DNA from: an uncultured Ureaplasma sp.
GTDB lineage: Bacteria; Bacillota_I; Bacilli_A; Mycoplasmatales; Mycoplasmoidaceae
Length of the DNA: 8,631 nucleotides
Direction of reading: 5' to 3'
Assembly: GCA_902782585.1 (NCBI GenBank)
Contig: CACZNK010000032.1
Coordinates: 1-8,631 of the forward strand
Shown: in pieces, positions 1 through 4,811 of the stretch
How the letters are laid out: every line of letters begins with the position of its first letter
Position numbering within the stretch: the first letter of the stretch is position 1
The notes under the pieces: model-generated
What the model was told of the DNA's origin: nothing
The model's database searches: none
Seen by the model: the letters and a program-made list of their open reading frames with translations, nothing else
Made by a program: the position numbers and the translations under genes

Positions 1-1
1 C

Positions 2-127
2 AAAGGTCAAGGAATATTTAAAATAACTAACCTTAAAAAAATAGGTTCATATACTGCAGTTATTACTGTACCTGAAAATTCATATTACAATAAGGTAAGT
101 AAAAAGGTGAAAATAACTGTAAAATAA
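2..127 (+). CDS. C-terminal fragment of an adhesin-like Ig-fold surface protein (5' end outside window)
   Basis: The frame is open from the left edge and ends in TAA, giving 41 residues. The pattern is a glycine-rich turn, FKITNLKKIGSYTAVITV, then a PENSYYNKVSKKVKITV strand pair. That is typical of the last strands of an Ig-like/bacterial-Ig repeat domain, where 'G.Y.v.I.v' is followed by 'Y....k...I.V'. Such domains are abundant in the large adhesin-like proteins of gut Methanobacteriales, and I infer that class here. No cell-wall anchor or membrane segment follows the domain, so surface attachment would have to be determined in the missing part. A T-rich tract about 40 bases downstream probably ends the transcript. 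The fragment is too short to exclude another beta-sandwich protein. Confidence 0.6.
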   Translation, partial: KGQGIFKITNLKKIGSYTAVITVPENSYYNKVSKKVKITVK

Positions 128-168
128 TGAAAAGTAGTTTAATATAATTTAAGAGTTTTATAATAAAT

Positions 169-190
169 CTTCTTTTTTTTCTTATTTTTT
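169..190 (+). terminator. T-tract terminator after the adhesin-like gene
   Basis: A nearly uninterrupted pyrimidine run (T8, then CTTA, then T6) lies 42 bases after the stop codon at 127. Archaeal RNA polymerase terminates at such U-rich tracts without needing a hairpin. No strong stem is visible upstream. Confidence 0.55.
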
Positions 191-425
191 AAAAACATAA
201 GAATATTGAAAAAGTTACAAAATATAACATGTTGGATTTATCTGCTGAATTTTCCAGAAATAAATAATTGATTTATTACACTTATTTAGTTATTACTAAT
301 AAGCACATCTTATTTAATGCAATGAGTATTTAAATAGTTTATACACGTTATATACTGGAAGTTATTACATTTAAGGAGTATATCTGGAATAATTGATTTT
401 TATTATGAATATTTTGTTCAATTTT

Positions 426-437
426 ATTCTATGAAAT
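426..437 (-). repeat. Inverted upstream copy of the ATTTCATAGAAT element
   Basis: ATTCTATGAAAT on the + strand is the exact reverse complement of the 12-mer ATTTCATAGAAT found at 1119-1130 and 1129-1140. It sits immediately upstream of the TATA/BRE region of the gene at 481. Its TTC-3-GAA dyad and its position suggest an operator, which is inference. Confidence 0.6.
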
Positions 438-441
438 CTCC

Positions 442-458
442 AAGAAATATTTAATATA
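442..458 (+). promoter_or_regulatory. BRE/TATA promoter for a leaderless transcript
   Basis: A purine-rich AAGAAAT (442-448, BRE-like) precedes the TATA-like ATTTAATATA at 449-458. The box is centred about 27 bases upstream of the ATG at 481, the distance at which archaeal transcription starts. No Shine-Dalgarno is present between them, so the mRNA probably begins at or next to the ATG. Confidence 0.55.
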
Positions 459-480
459 GTTTTGAATAAAAATAATTATT

Positions 481-1083
481 ATGCAATATGAAAAAGCTAC
501 TATCAAAAAAGCAGTTAAAAAATATAAAACAGTTAAACATGGTGTAAAAGAATCAGTATCTGTTAATATTAATTTAGGTGCAAAATCTGATTTTAATGAT
601 GGTGATAAAGTTGTAATATTACCATTATCTGATTTTAATAAAGTATCTGATGTTAATGTTGATGATCTAAAAAAAAGTATTGCAGAAAAAGATGAAACAA
701 TAACAGCATTAAATGATAAAATAGCTAAATTAAATGATGAAGTTGATGATTTGAAAGCATTATTATCTGATAAGGATTTAATTATTAATGATTATGAAAA
801 AAAGATTGTTATATTGGATAATGTTGATATATCTGATTTACAAGAGAAAGCAAAAGAATTAGATAAATCTAAAAATGTTATTATATTACAACAAAACCAG
901 ATAATAGAATATAAAGATTTAGTTAATTACTATAAAGAAACAAGCAATGCTTATAAAAATCAAAATGTATTAAGTAAATTAACTGGTAAAGATGTAACTG
1001 CTGATATTGATAAACCAAAACTAATTTTAATTGATTATTCTGGAAATATAACTAATCCAGATAATGATGATGATAATTCATAG
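481..1083 (+). CDS. Coiled-coil protein with a possible AbrB-like N-terminal segment, function unknown
   Basis: The product has 200 residues and I do not recognise the family. Residues 1-20 are basic. Residues 26-52 (SVSVNINLGAKSDFNDGDKV followed by VILPLSDF) read as beta strands around an 'F..GDKVvil' turn, which resembles half of a SpoVT/AbrB swapped hairpin, a DNA-binding fold. That is a suggestion only. Residues about 60-160 are heptad-rich and charged, with a break near 113-118, so a long dimeric coiled coil is likely. The tail NPDNDDDNS is acidic. No membrane segment or signal peptide is seen. The ATG lacks a Shine-Dalgarno and sits about 27 bases from a TATA box, so translation is probably leaderless, unlike the downstream genes. 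TTCATAGAA elements on both sides suggest a self-binding regulator or a partition-type protein, which is inference. Confidence 0.75.
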   Translation: MQYEKATIKKAVKKYKTVKHGVKESVSVNINLGAKSDFNDGDKVVILPLSDFNKVSDVNVDDLKKSIAEKDETITALNDKIAKLNDEVDDLKALLSDKDLIINDYEKKIVILDNVDISDLQEKAKELDKSKNVIILQQNQIIEYKDLVNYYKETSNAYKNQNVLSKLTGKDVTADIDKPKLILIDYSGNITNPDNDDDNS

Positions 1084-1090
1084 GATCATT

Positions 1091-1195
1091 ATTTTTACAC
1101 TTTTTTTTATTCACAGAAATTTCATAGAATTTCATAGAATGTTTTTTTATTCATAGAATTTCACAGAATGATTTTTTGCAAGTTTTTCTTTTTTG
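1091..1195 (+). terminator. Multiple T-tract terminator region of the coiled-coil gene
   Basis: Successive T tracts lie at 1101-1108, 1142-1148, 1172-1177 and 1183-1194, interleaved with the TTCATAGAA repeats. Repeated U-rich tracts are a common archaeal termination signal. They begin about 17 bases after the stop codon. Confidence 0.5.
1110..1169 (+). repeat. Array of five TTCAYAGAA repeats after the coiled-coil gene
   Basis: Copies start at 1110 (TTCACAGAAA), 1121, 1131 and 1150 (each TTCATAGAAT) and 1160 (TTCACAGAAT). Start-to-start spacings are 11, 10, 19 and 10 bases, so all lie near one face of the helix. Each unit has the dyad TTC-3-GAA. A T7 run separates the group of three from the group of two. 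Phased short repeats of this kind usually bind a multimeric protein; the ligand here is unknown. Confidence 0.75.
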
Positions 1196-1407
1196 TTATT
1201 TTGTTTAATATTTAGCTAATTTTATTTAAAATTTTGAACAGTTGCAATTGATGGTTTTTTGATTTTAAGATGCTATTAAAATTAGATTTTTGGGTATAAT
1301 TTCATATAGATATGTTACAATTTTTAGTGTTTTTTCTTAATTTTTGATTTTTGCAGTTATGGGATTTTTGAAATTTTGATGTATTTTAATTAAAGAATGG
1401 TATAATA

Positions 1408-1572
1408 TTATGATAATGTTGTATGTTCCAATGTTATTATTTTTGGTACAAGTATTGTAATAATTGCACCAGTTGATGAAATTGGTGAATAGCTGGTGGG
1501 ATATAAGTATGTCCAGACAATACCTAAATTTGATGTTATTGCACCATCACTATAATTATCATACTTATTGCA
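1408..1572 (-). pseudogene. Possible gene relic without a start codon, strand uncertain
   Basis: On the - strand the frame is open for 54 codons between a TGA (1573-1575) and a TAA (1408-1410), with no ATG, GTG or TTG. Its composition is protein-like, including DGAITSNLGIVWTYLYPTS and later SSTGAIITILVPKI, and its codons match its neighbours. The + strand of the same island also reads plausibly, with GTSIVIIAPVDEIGE, then TAG (1490-1492), then LVGYKYVQTIPKFDVIAPSL, then TAA (1553-1555). So I cannot assign the strand or a family. The island is richer in G+C than its surroundings. It may be a decayed remnant of a larger gene or a chance open frame. Confidence 0.3.
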
Positions 1573-1730
1573 TCAAGTATTAAAATAATCAATCATTCAT
1601 TCAATTAAATTAAAAGTGGTGAAAATTCCAAATGATGTTTATATTTTTTTATGATTTGAAATTTTAAACAATGTTTAATATTTTGAACAAATTTATATTT
1701 TATTCAAACCATCAAAATTAGTTTTACAAC

Positions 1731-1742
1731 AAAAATATATTA
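1731..1742 (+). promoter_or_regulatory. Candidate TATA box for the RHH gene pair
   Basis: AAAAATATATTA with adenine-rich DNA in front is a good archaeal TATA/BRE candidate. It would place the transcript start near 1765 and give a leader of about 60 bases. A second TATA-like stretch at 1757-1769 (AAAATAATATTTA) is an alternative and would start transcription inside the dyad at 1775-1794. Confidence 0.4.
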
Positions 1743-1774
1743 ACTGCAACATACTAAAAATAATATTTAGTGAA

Positions 1775-1794
1775 ATCAATTTTGATGAATTGAT
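1775..1794. promoter_or_regulatory. Perfect inverted repeat, candidate RHH operator
   Basis: ATCAATT (1775-1781) and AATTGAT (1788-1794) form a perfect 7-bp dyad around TTGATG, between the promoter and the start codon at 1825. RHH repressors usually bind short symmetric sites next to their own promoters, so autoregulation by the downstream genes is the simplest reading. This is inference; at the RNA level the dyad would form a weak hairpin. Confidence 0.4.
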
Positions 1795-1824
1795 GACAAA
1801 AAATCAAAATAAGGTGATCTAAAA

Positions 1825-1983
1825 ATGACAGAAAAAAAACCATTAACAATCAGAATGGATAAAGAATTGGTTAAAAAGTTAAAAGTTAAAGTTGCATTAT
1901 GTGATACATCAATAAATGAGTATGTAGCAAAATTAATTGAAGATGATGTTGATGATGTGGATATATCTAAAATAATAAAATAG
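1825..1983 (+). CDS. Small ribbon-helix-helix DNA-binding protein (CopG/Arc type)
   Basis: The product has 52 residues and is a nearly bare RHH domain. The strand is PLTIRMD (residues 6-12), helix A about 13-26 (KELVKKLKVKVALC), and helix B about 29-42 (SINEYVAKLIEDDV). The polar strand residues Thr8 and Arg10 would enter the DNA major groove in a dimer. Proteins of this size are typically plasmid copy-number repressors, autoregulators or antitoxins. No toxin-like partner follows, so a repressor role fits best. The start is set by a strong Shine-Dalgarno, AAGGTGATC (1811-1819), five bases before the ATG. The tail is acidic. The gene lies 12 bases before the larger RHH gene and is probably co-transcribed with it. 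Confidence 0.85.
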   Translation: MTEKKPLTIRMDKELVKKLKVKVALCDTSINEYVAKLIEDDVDDVDISKIIK

Positions 1984-1995
1984 GATTGATTTAAA

Positions 1996-3039
1996 ATGTC
2001 TGGGATTAATCCGAAATATCTGAATGTTGAAAAAAAGGTGCAGTATAACATCAGATTAAACCAAAGGTTAATAGATAAAATTACTACTTATGCTGAATTA
2101 ACTGGAAACACTACAACAAATATAATTAATACTGTTTTAAATGATTATTTTGCAGACAAAGTTGTATTAAATGATTATTTAGATAATATTGGTGGTGTTG
2201 CTGTTAAAATACCATATTCAATAAGTCAGAAAAATGGAATTATTAGTGGTGCAGATGAACTAACTGGATCATTTGCTAATGATCAATATGTTAAAGAATA
2301 TTTAAATGATTCACTTAATGTTTATGAAGAGTATTTATCAGAATTATTTGAAGTTAAAAAGATACCTAACAATTTAGATATATTTATTGATGATACTTAT
2401 GTTGCAAATGTGAAATTATTTGATCCTAAAAATGTAATACATTCTGGAATTGAATTATTTGTATATAATTTAACAGATCAGATATTTGGAAATAAAAATA
2501 TTGATGATGATTTTAATTCATTTATTAATTGTTTATATTGCATCTATTTTGAAGTTACTAAATCCAACAAAGTTAATATATATTTAATTGATTATATACA
2601 TGCAATTAATTTATTATCTGCATCTGGTAATAATGAGTATAAAGAATTGATTGTTGCATGTGCAAATGAATTAGAAAAAGTTGATGATCAATTAAATAAA
2701 ATGTATAATGAATATGAAAAAGAAAAACAAAGAATAGATGGTGAAAATATTAATCAACTTATGCAGGGTGCACCATTTATTGATGAATCTGCTGATTTAG
2801 AAGATAAGATTTTGGAAAAATATGAAAAGATATGCGAAACTGCAATATCTGAAATAGCTGATAAATATAATTCAAATAATATTATTCCATTTGGAACAGA
2901 TGTATTTAATAAAATAGCTGTTAAAACAGCAGATGAATTAAAATCAAATAGAATTAATGAACTTATTGATGAAAATAAGGTGATGAAAAATAACCTAACA
3001 GAAATTTTAAAAAGAATAGAACAATTAGAAAAAAAGTAA
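1996..3039 (+). CDS. Large RHH-domain protein with long helical C-terminal region
   Basis: The product has 347 residues. The N-terminus carries a second RHH motif: strand VQYNIRL (15-21), helix A about 23-36 (QRLIDKITTYAELT), turn GN (37-38), helix B about 39-52 (TTTNIINTVLNDYF). The rest (about 60-347) matches no family I recognise. It is acidic and mostly helical, with heptad-like segments near 237-255 and at the very end (about 312-347), suggesting oligomerisation. The upstream GGATTGAT (1983-1990) is a weak Shine-Dalgarno, and translation may be coupled to the small RHH gene 12 bases before. The first 20 codons use GGG, CCG, CTG and CAG, rare elsewhere in the window. RHH plus a coiled coil is compatible with a segregation or regulatory protein, but this is not shown. 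Confidence 0.8.
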   Translation: MSGINPKYLNVEKKVQYNIRLNQRLIDKITTYAELTGNTTTNIINTVLNDYFADKVVLNDYLDNIGGVAVKIPYSISQKNGIISGADELTGSFANDQYVKEYLNDSLNVYEEYLSELFEVKKIPNNLDIFIDDTYVANVKLFDPKNVIHSGIELFVYNLTDQIFGNKNIDDDFNSFINCLYCIYFEVTKSNKVNIYLIDYIHAINLLSASGNNEYKELIVACANELEKVDDQLNKMYNEYEKEKQRIDGENINQLMQGAPFIDESADLEDKILEKYEKICETAISEIADKYNSNNIIPFGTDVFNKIAVKTADELKSNRINELIDENKVMKNNLTEILKRIEQLEKK

Positions 3040-3145
3040 CTGGAAAAATAAGAACCATAAGTTGATTTAAAAGTAAAAAAATATTGAAATATCAACACAA
3101 ATATTATATATTAGTTTAAATAAAAATATTATCATGTAAATTAAG

Positions 3146-3270
3146 AAATGTTGAAAAAAATAGTAATATAATGGTTCCAGATACTACCAATATCTGAAAA
3201 CCATGAAAATAATACAAATCAAAAATTTGTATTGGAAAACTAAAATCAATACTTATTTTTGTTTTTTGTT
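3146..3270 (+). ncRNA. Candidate small structured RNA between the RHH genes and the replication operon
   Basis: A consensus archaeal TATA box, TTTAAATA (3115-3122), would start a transcript near 3146. Two hairpins follow. The first, 3171-3204, has stems ATGGTT/AACCAT and CAGATA/TATCTG, a small internal loop and the 7-nt loop CTACCAA. The second, 3211-3233, is a perfect 9-bp stem, AATACAAAT/ATTTGTATT, with loop CAAAA. A T tract (3256-3269) would end it. The - strand is also possible, because ATTTATAAAC (complement of about 3269-3278) is TATA-like and an A7 run (3154-3160) would be its T tract. By position, copy-number or leader control of the operon is an inference. The ends are estimates. Confidence 0.4.
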
Positions 3271-3349
3271 TATAAATAGTGATTTCCAAGTGTATATTAT
3301 ACTTATAGCAAATCATATCAATTCATGGAAAACCATTAAAACAATACTA

Positions 3350-3360
3350 TTTTTAAAATA
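3350..3360 (+). promoter_or_regulatory. TATA box of the replication operon
   Basis: TTTTTAAAATA is centred about 48 bases before the ATG at 3403. It would give a short leader starting near 3380 that just includes the Shine-Dalgarno AGGAG (3389-3393). Confidence 0.45.
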
Positions 3361-3402
3361 TTCCTTTAATTTGCATTAAAAAATTAAAAGGAGAAATAAA
3401 TA

Positions 3403-3702
3403 ATGGTTTTAAAAACATTAAGTAGTAATATTGATTCAAATCAATATTATAATAAACATAAAGTGAAAGATACTGATGAAAAAGTGGATTTGCATTTAAG
3501 AGTTGCACCAGAAATAGCAGATGATATTACAAAAATTGTTGCTGTTTATAGAGATTATGGGATTGATAAAAGAGAATTAACCAAATCTGATTTAGGTGCT
3601 GTTATCTTTAAAGATTTTATTGATAATTTAGATGATGATGAAACTGCTATTTTAAATATTTTTAGTAAAGTAAAAGCATTTAGAGATGGTGGTGTTGCTT
3701 AA
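3403..3702 (+). CDS. RHH-like DNA-binding protein, first gene of the replication operon
   Basis: The product has 99 residues. After a polar 26-residue N-terminus comes a segment matching the RHH layout: strand KVDLHLRV (27-34), helix A about 36-52 (PEIADDITKIVAVYRDY), a longer than usual loop GIDKREL, and helix B about 60-76 (TKSDLGAVIFKDFIDNL). The long loop makes this a less certain RHH than the two upstream. The start is fixed by AGGAG (3389-3393), nine bases before the ATG and the strongest AGGAG-type site in the window. The C-terminus is GGVA, and its stop codon overlaps the next start as TAATG. As first gene it could autoregulate the operon or act with the helicase at the origin; neither is shown. 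Confidence 0.75.
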   Translation: MVLKTLSSNIDSNQYYNKHKVKDTDEKVDLHLRVAPEIADDITKIVAVYRDYGIDKRELTKSDLGAVIFKDFIDNLDDDETAILNIFSKVKAFRDGGVA

Positions 3703-3705
3703 TGG
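3691..3705 (+). repeat. Gene-junction repeat, copy 1
   Basis: GGTGTTGCTTAATGG encodes the C-terminal GVA, the stop TAA and the overlapping start ATG of the next gene. It also supplies a GGTG Shine-Dalgarno. The identity with copy 3 extends to 20 bases (3691-3710 and 4415-4434). Confidence 0.75.
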
Positions 3706-4088
3706 CTGATATTTTACTTAATAAAATTAATGATATAGTTGAATCTGGTGAATATGCTTATGATTTATTTTATATTATAAAAGAATTTGTTGAATCAATT
3801 GATGTTAAAAAATCTGAATATTCATTATCTGCATATGAAAATATTTTACATACATTAAACAGTTATTTAGAAATAGTAAAATTATTTAATGATTATTCCA
3901 CACCACAAGTTAAAGATAAAATAAAATCTGATGCTGATTTTGATATGAATAAGCTAAATATTATTTATCATCAAACTTTTAAAGCAATAAGCAAAAAATT
4001 AGATGAAATAAATGCTGAATATGAAAAAATGGTTGATGAATATCATGCAGAAATGGAATCTGAATTTGTTTTTGGTGGTGTTGCTTAA
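3702..4088 (+). CDS. Small acidic all-helical protein, function unknown
   Basis: The product has 128 residues and I do not recognise it. The sequence is predicted to be nearly all helix, strongly acidic, with hydrophobic heptad-like positions (for example LLNKINDIVESGEYAYDLFY near the N-terminus and a charged helix about 98-120, KKLDEINAEYEKMVDEYHAE). It has no cysteine, signal peptide or membrane segment. It starts MAD and ends FGGVA, and both junctions are the one-base TAATG overlap with the shared GGTGTTGCTTAATGG sequence. Translation is therefore probably coupled to both neighbours by termination-reinitiation. By context it may be an accessory of the replication operon. A small viral or plasmid regulator is equally possible. 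Confidence 0.75.
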   Translation: MADILLNKINDIVESGEYAYDLFYIIKEFVESIDVKKSEYSLSAYENILHTLNSYLEIVKLFNDYSTPQVKDKIKSDADFDMNKLNIIYHQTFKAISKKLDEINAEYEKMVDEYHAEMESEFVFGGVA

Positions 4089-4091
4089 TGG
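4077..4091 (+). repeat. Gene-junction repeat, copy 2
   Basis: The same GGTGTTGCTTAATGG joins the 128- and 112-residue genes. After the ATG the sequence diverges from the other two copies (GGGAGAT instead of GGCTGAT). Confidence 0.75.
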
Positions 4092-4426
4092 GAGATTATA
4101 CAAAGATAGATATCACAGATGAAAGAATTGAATATATTGCTGATCGTATACACGAATTAACAGATTATTTAAATTTATCTGATGATGATGTAATTGATCT
4201 TTCAGTTGGATTATTATATTTAGTACTACAAGCAATACCAGATAATCATTTAGATATAAATTTTAAATTGTCTGATGAAGATATAAATATACTTAATGAA
4301 CCATCTAAAAAGATTAAGGAATATATAATTGATTTTATTGGTGATACAGAAAAAACAATAGCTTTTATTGAATCTGAATTGCATAAAATAGGTTATATTA
4401 ATAATAATAATAGAGGTGTTGCTTAA
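4088..4426 (+). CDS. Small acidic helical protein, function unknown
   Basis: The product has 112 residues and no family is recognised. It begins MGDYTKIDITDERIEYIADR and is rich in Asp, Glu and Ile. The hydrophobic helix DLSVGLLYLVLQAI (about 37-50) is flanked by acidic segments, and the other predicted helices are amphipathic. This looks like a soluble helical bundle rather than a membrane protein. The C-terminus NNNNRGVA repeats the GVA ending of its two upstream neighbours. Start and stop both use the TAATG overlap. I find no clear relationship to the adjacent small proteins apart from the shared ends. Confidence 0.75.
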   Translation: MGDYTKIDITDERIEYIADRIHELTDYLNLSDDDVIDLSVGLLYLVLQAIPDNHLDINFKLSDEDINILNEPSKKIKEYIIDFIGDTEKTIAFIESELHKIGYINNNNRGVA

Positions 4427-4429
4427 TGG
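4415..4429 (+). repeat. Gene-junction repeat, copy 3
   Basis: GGTGTTGCTTAATGG recurs, preceded by AGA so that AGAGGTG forms a better Shine-Dalgarno (6-8 bases before the ATG) than in copies 1 and 2. It is identical to copy 1 over 20 bases. Confidence 0.75.
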
Positions 4430-4686
4430 CTGATTATATAAGTAATAGCATGATTAATTTCTTTAATCTTTTAATAAATAATTGTACAATCATATCTGGA
4501 AATAAACAAATGGAAAAAGAATTGATTAAAGATATAATGTCAATACAATATAATGACTTATCTAAATCATTAATTATTGAAACAAAGAAATATAATTATG
4601 TTTTAGTGGAAAATAATGACTGTTTAGTATTATCAGAATATAAAAAGAATTTAACAGATGAAGAAAAAGGGGTGATTATAGAATGA
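4426..4686 (+). CDS. Small protein of unknown function (86 residues)
   Basis: The product starts MADYISNSMINFFNLLINNC, an amphipathic helical segment. A more strand-like part follows, with 'SLIIETKKYNYVLVENNDCL' near residues 48-67 and an acidic end. The layout suggests a small alpha/beta protein, but I recognise no family. Two cysteines (20 and 66) are too few for a zinc site. It lacks the GVA ending of the three genes before it. Its start is the third copy of the junction repeat. Its TGA overlaps the next ATG by three bases (4683-4686, ATGA), with AGGGGTGAT (4668-4676) as the Shine-Dalgarno for that next gene. Confidence 0.7.
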   Translation: MADYISNSMINFFNLLINNCTIISGNKQMEKELIKDIMSIQYNDLSKSLIIETKKYNYVLVENNDCLVLSEYKKNLTDEEKGVIIE

Positions 4687-4811
4687 AAAAAAGGGCTGGT
4701 GCTAAAAACAGCACCAAAAACAAAGAACAAACAGTTATTAATAATTTCTGTTTTTTAAACTATTTAAATGAATCTATTACTGCAATTAATGGTGGTGATG
4801 TAAGTGAGTAA
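4683..4811 (+). CDS. Small basic-N-terminus protein (42 residues), function unknown
   Basis: The ATG overlaps the preceding stop as ATGA and follows the strongest Shine-Dalgarno of the operon, AGGGGTGAT (4668-4676), six bases away. This supports a real gene despite its size. The product begins MKKRAGAKNSTKNKEQ, basic and probably disordered, continues with a short hydrophobic helix (INNFCFLNYLNESI), and ends GGDVSE. Its last eight bases overlap the start of the helicase gene. It may simply couple translation into the helicase, or be a nucleic-acid-binding accessory; neither is shown. Confidence 0.6.
   Translation: MKKRAGAKNSTKNKEQTVINNFCFLNYLNESITAINGGDVSE

Larger units (their letters stand above)
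128..480. other. Intergenic region with no gene found
   Basis: This stretch holds the terminator at 169-190 and, at its right end, one inverted copy of the TTCATAGAA element and the promoter of the next gene. The 12-mer AATAATTGATTT occurs twice (263-274 and 388-399), which in such AT-rich DNA may be chance. Reading frames here are very short and none has a convincing Shine-Dalgarno. No tRNA-like T-loop was seen. Confidence 0.6.
1084..1824. other. Long region without an intact gene; T-rich + strand
   Basis: These 741 bases contain the TTCATAGAA array and T tracts (1091-1195), then a T/G-rich, C-poor stretch to about 1400. A less AT-rich island follows (1408-1572) that may be a gene relic, and then the promoter and operator region of the RHH genes. 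The base skew of 1084-1400 is opposite to that of the A-rich coding strands elsewhere in the window. No tRNA, CRISPR or long + strand frame is present. Confidence 0.6.
3040..3402. other. Intergenic region with hairpins, candidate RNA and operon promoter
   Basis: These 363 bases lack a convincing protein gene on either strand. They hold a consensus TATA box (3115-3122), two strong hairpins (3171-3204 and 3211-3233), a T tract (3256-3269), and the promoter and Shine-Dalgarno of the downstream operon. The 9-mer GAAAACCAT occurs twice (3196-3204 and 3328-3336). A weak dyad GTTGAT/ATCAAC (3061-3066 and 3091-3096) follows the RHH gene. Confidence 0.6.

Noticed and set aside
1..480. tRNA gene or attachment site marking integration of the element
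   Set aside because: No cloverleaf or GGTTCRA-type T-loop was found on either strand here or elsewhere in the window. The short repeat AATAATTGATTT (263 and 388) is too weak to call an att site.
1110..1169. CRISPR array
   Set aside because: The repeats are only 10 bases and nearly contiguous, without spacers of about 30-40 bases, so they are a binding-site array instead.
1445..1555. TAG at 1490-1492 read as pyrrolysine to extend the + strand frame
   Set aside because: The frame meets a TAA soon after, has no start or Shine-Dalgarno, and no pyrrolysine context is visible. Decay is simpler.
1776..2051. 91-codon - strand frame across the RHH genes
   Set aside because: It overlaps two well-supported + strand RHH genes with good Shine-Dalgarno context. 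Its Phe/Ser/Ile-rich composition is that of an antisense shadow.
2754..3098. 114-codon - strand frame
   Set aside because: It is antisense to the C-terminal coiled coil of the large RHH protein. Its Phe/Ser-rich translation is the usual mirror of Lys/Glu/Asp-rich coding.
3116..3316. 66-codon - strand frame in the intergenic region
   Set aside because: It runs through both hairpins and the A/T tracts, has no Shine-Dalgarno and resembles no protein. The hairpins explain the region better.
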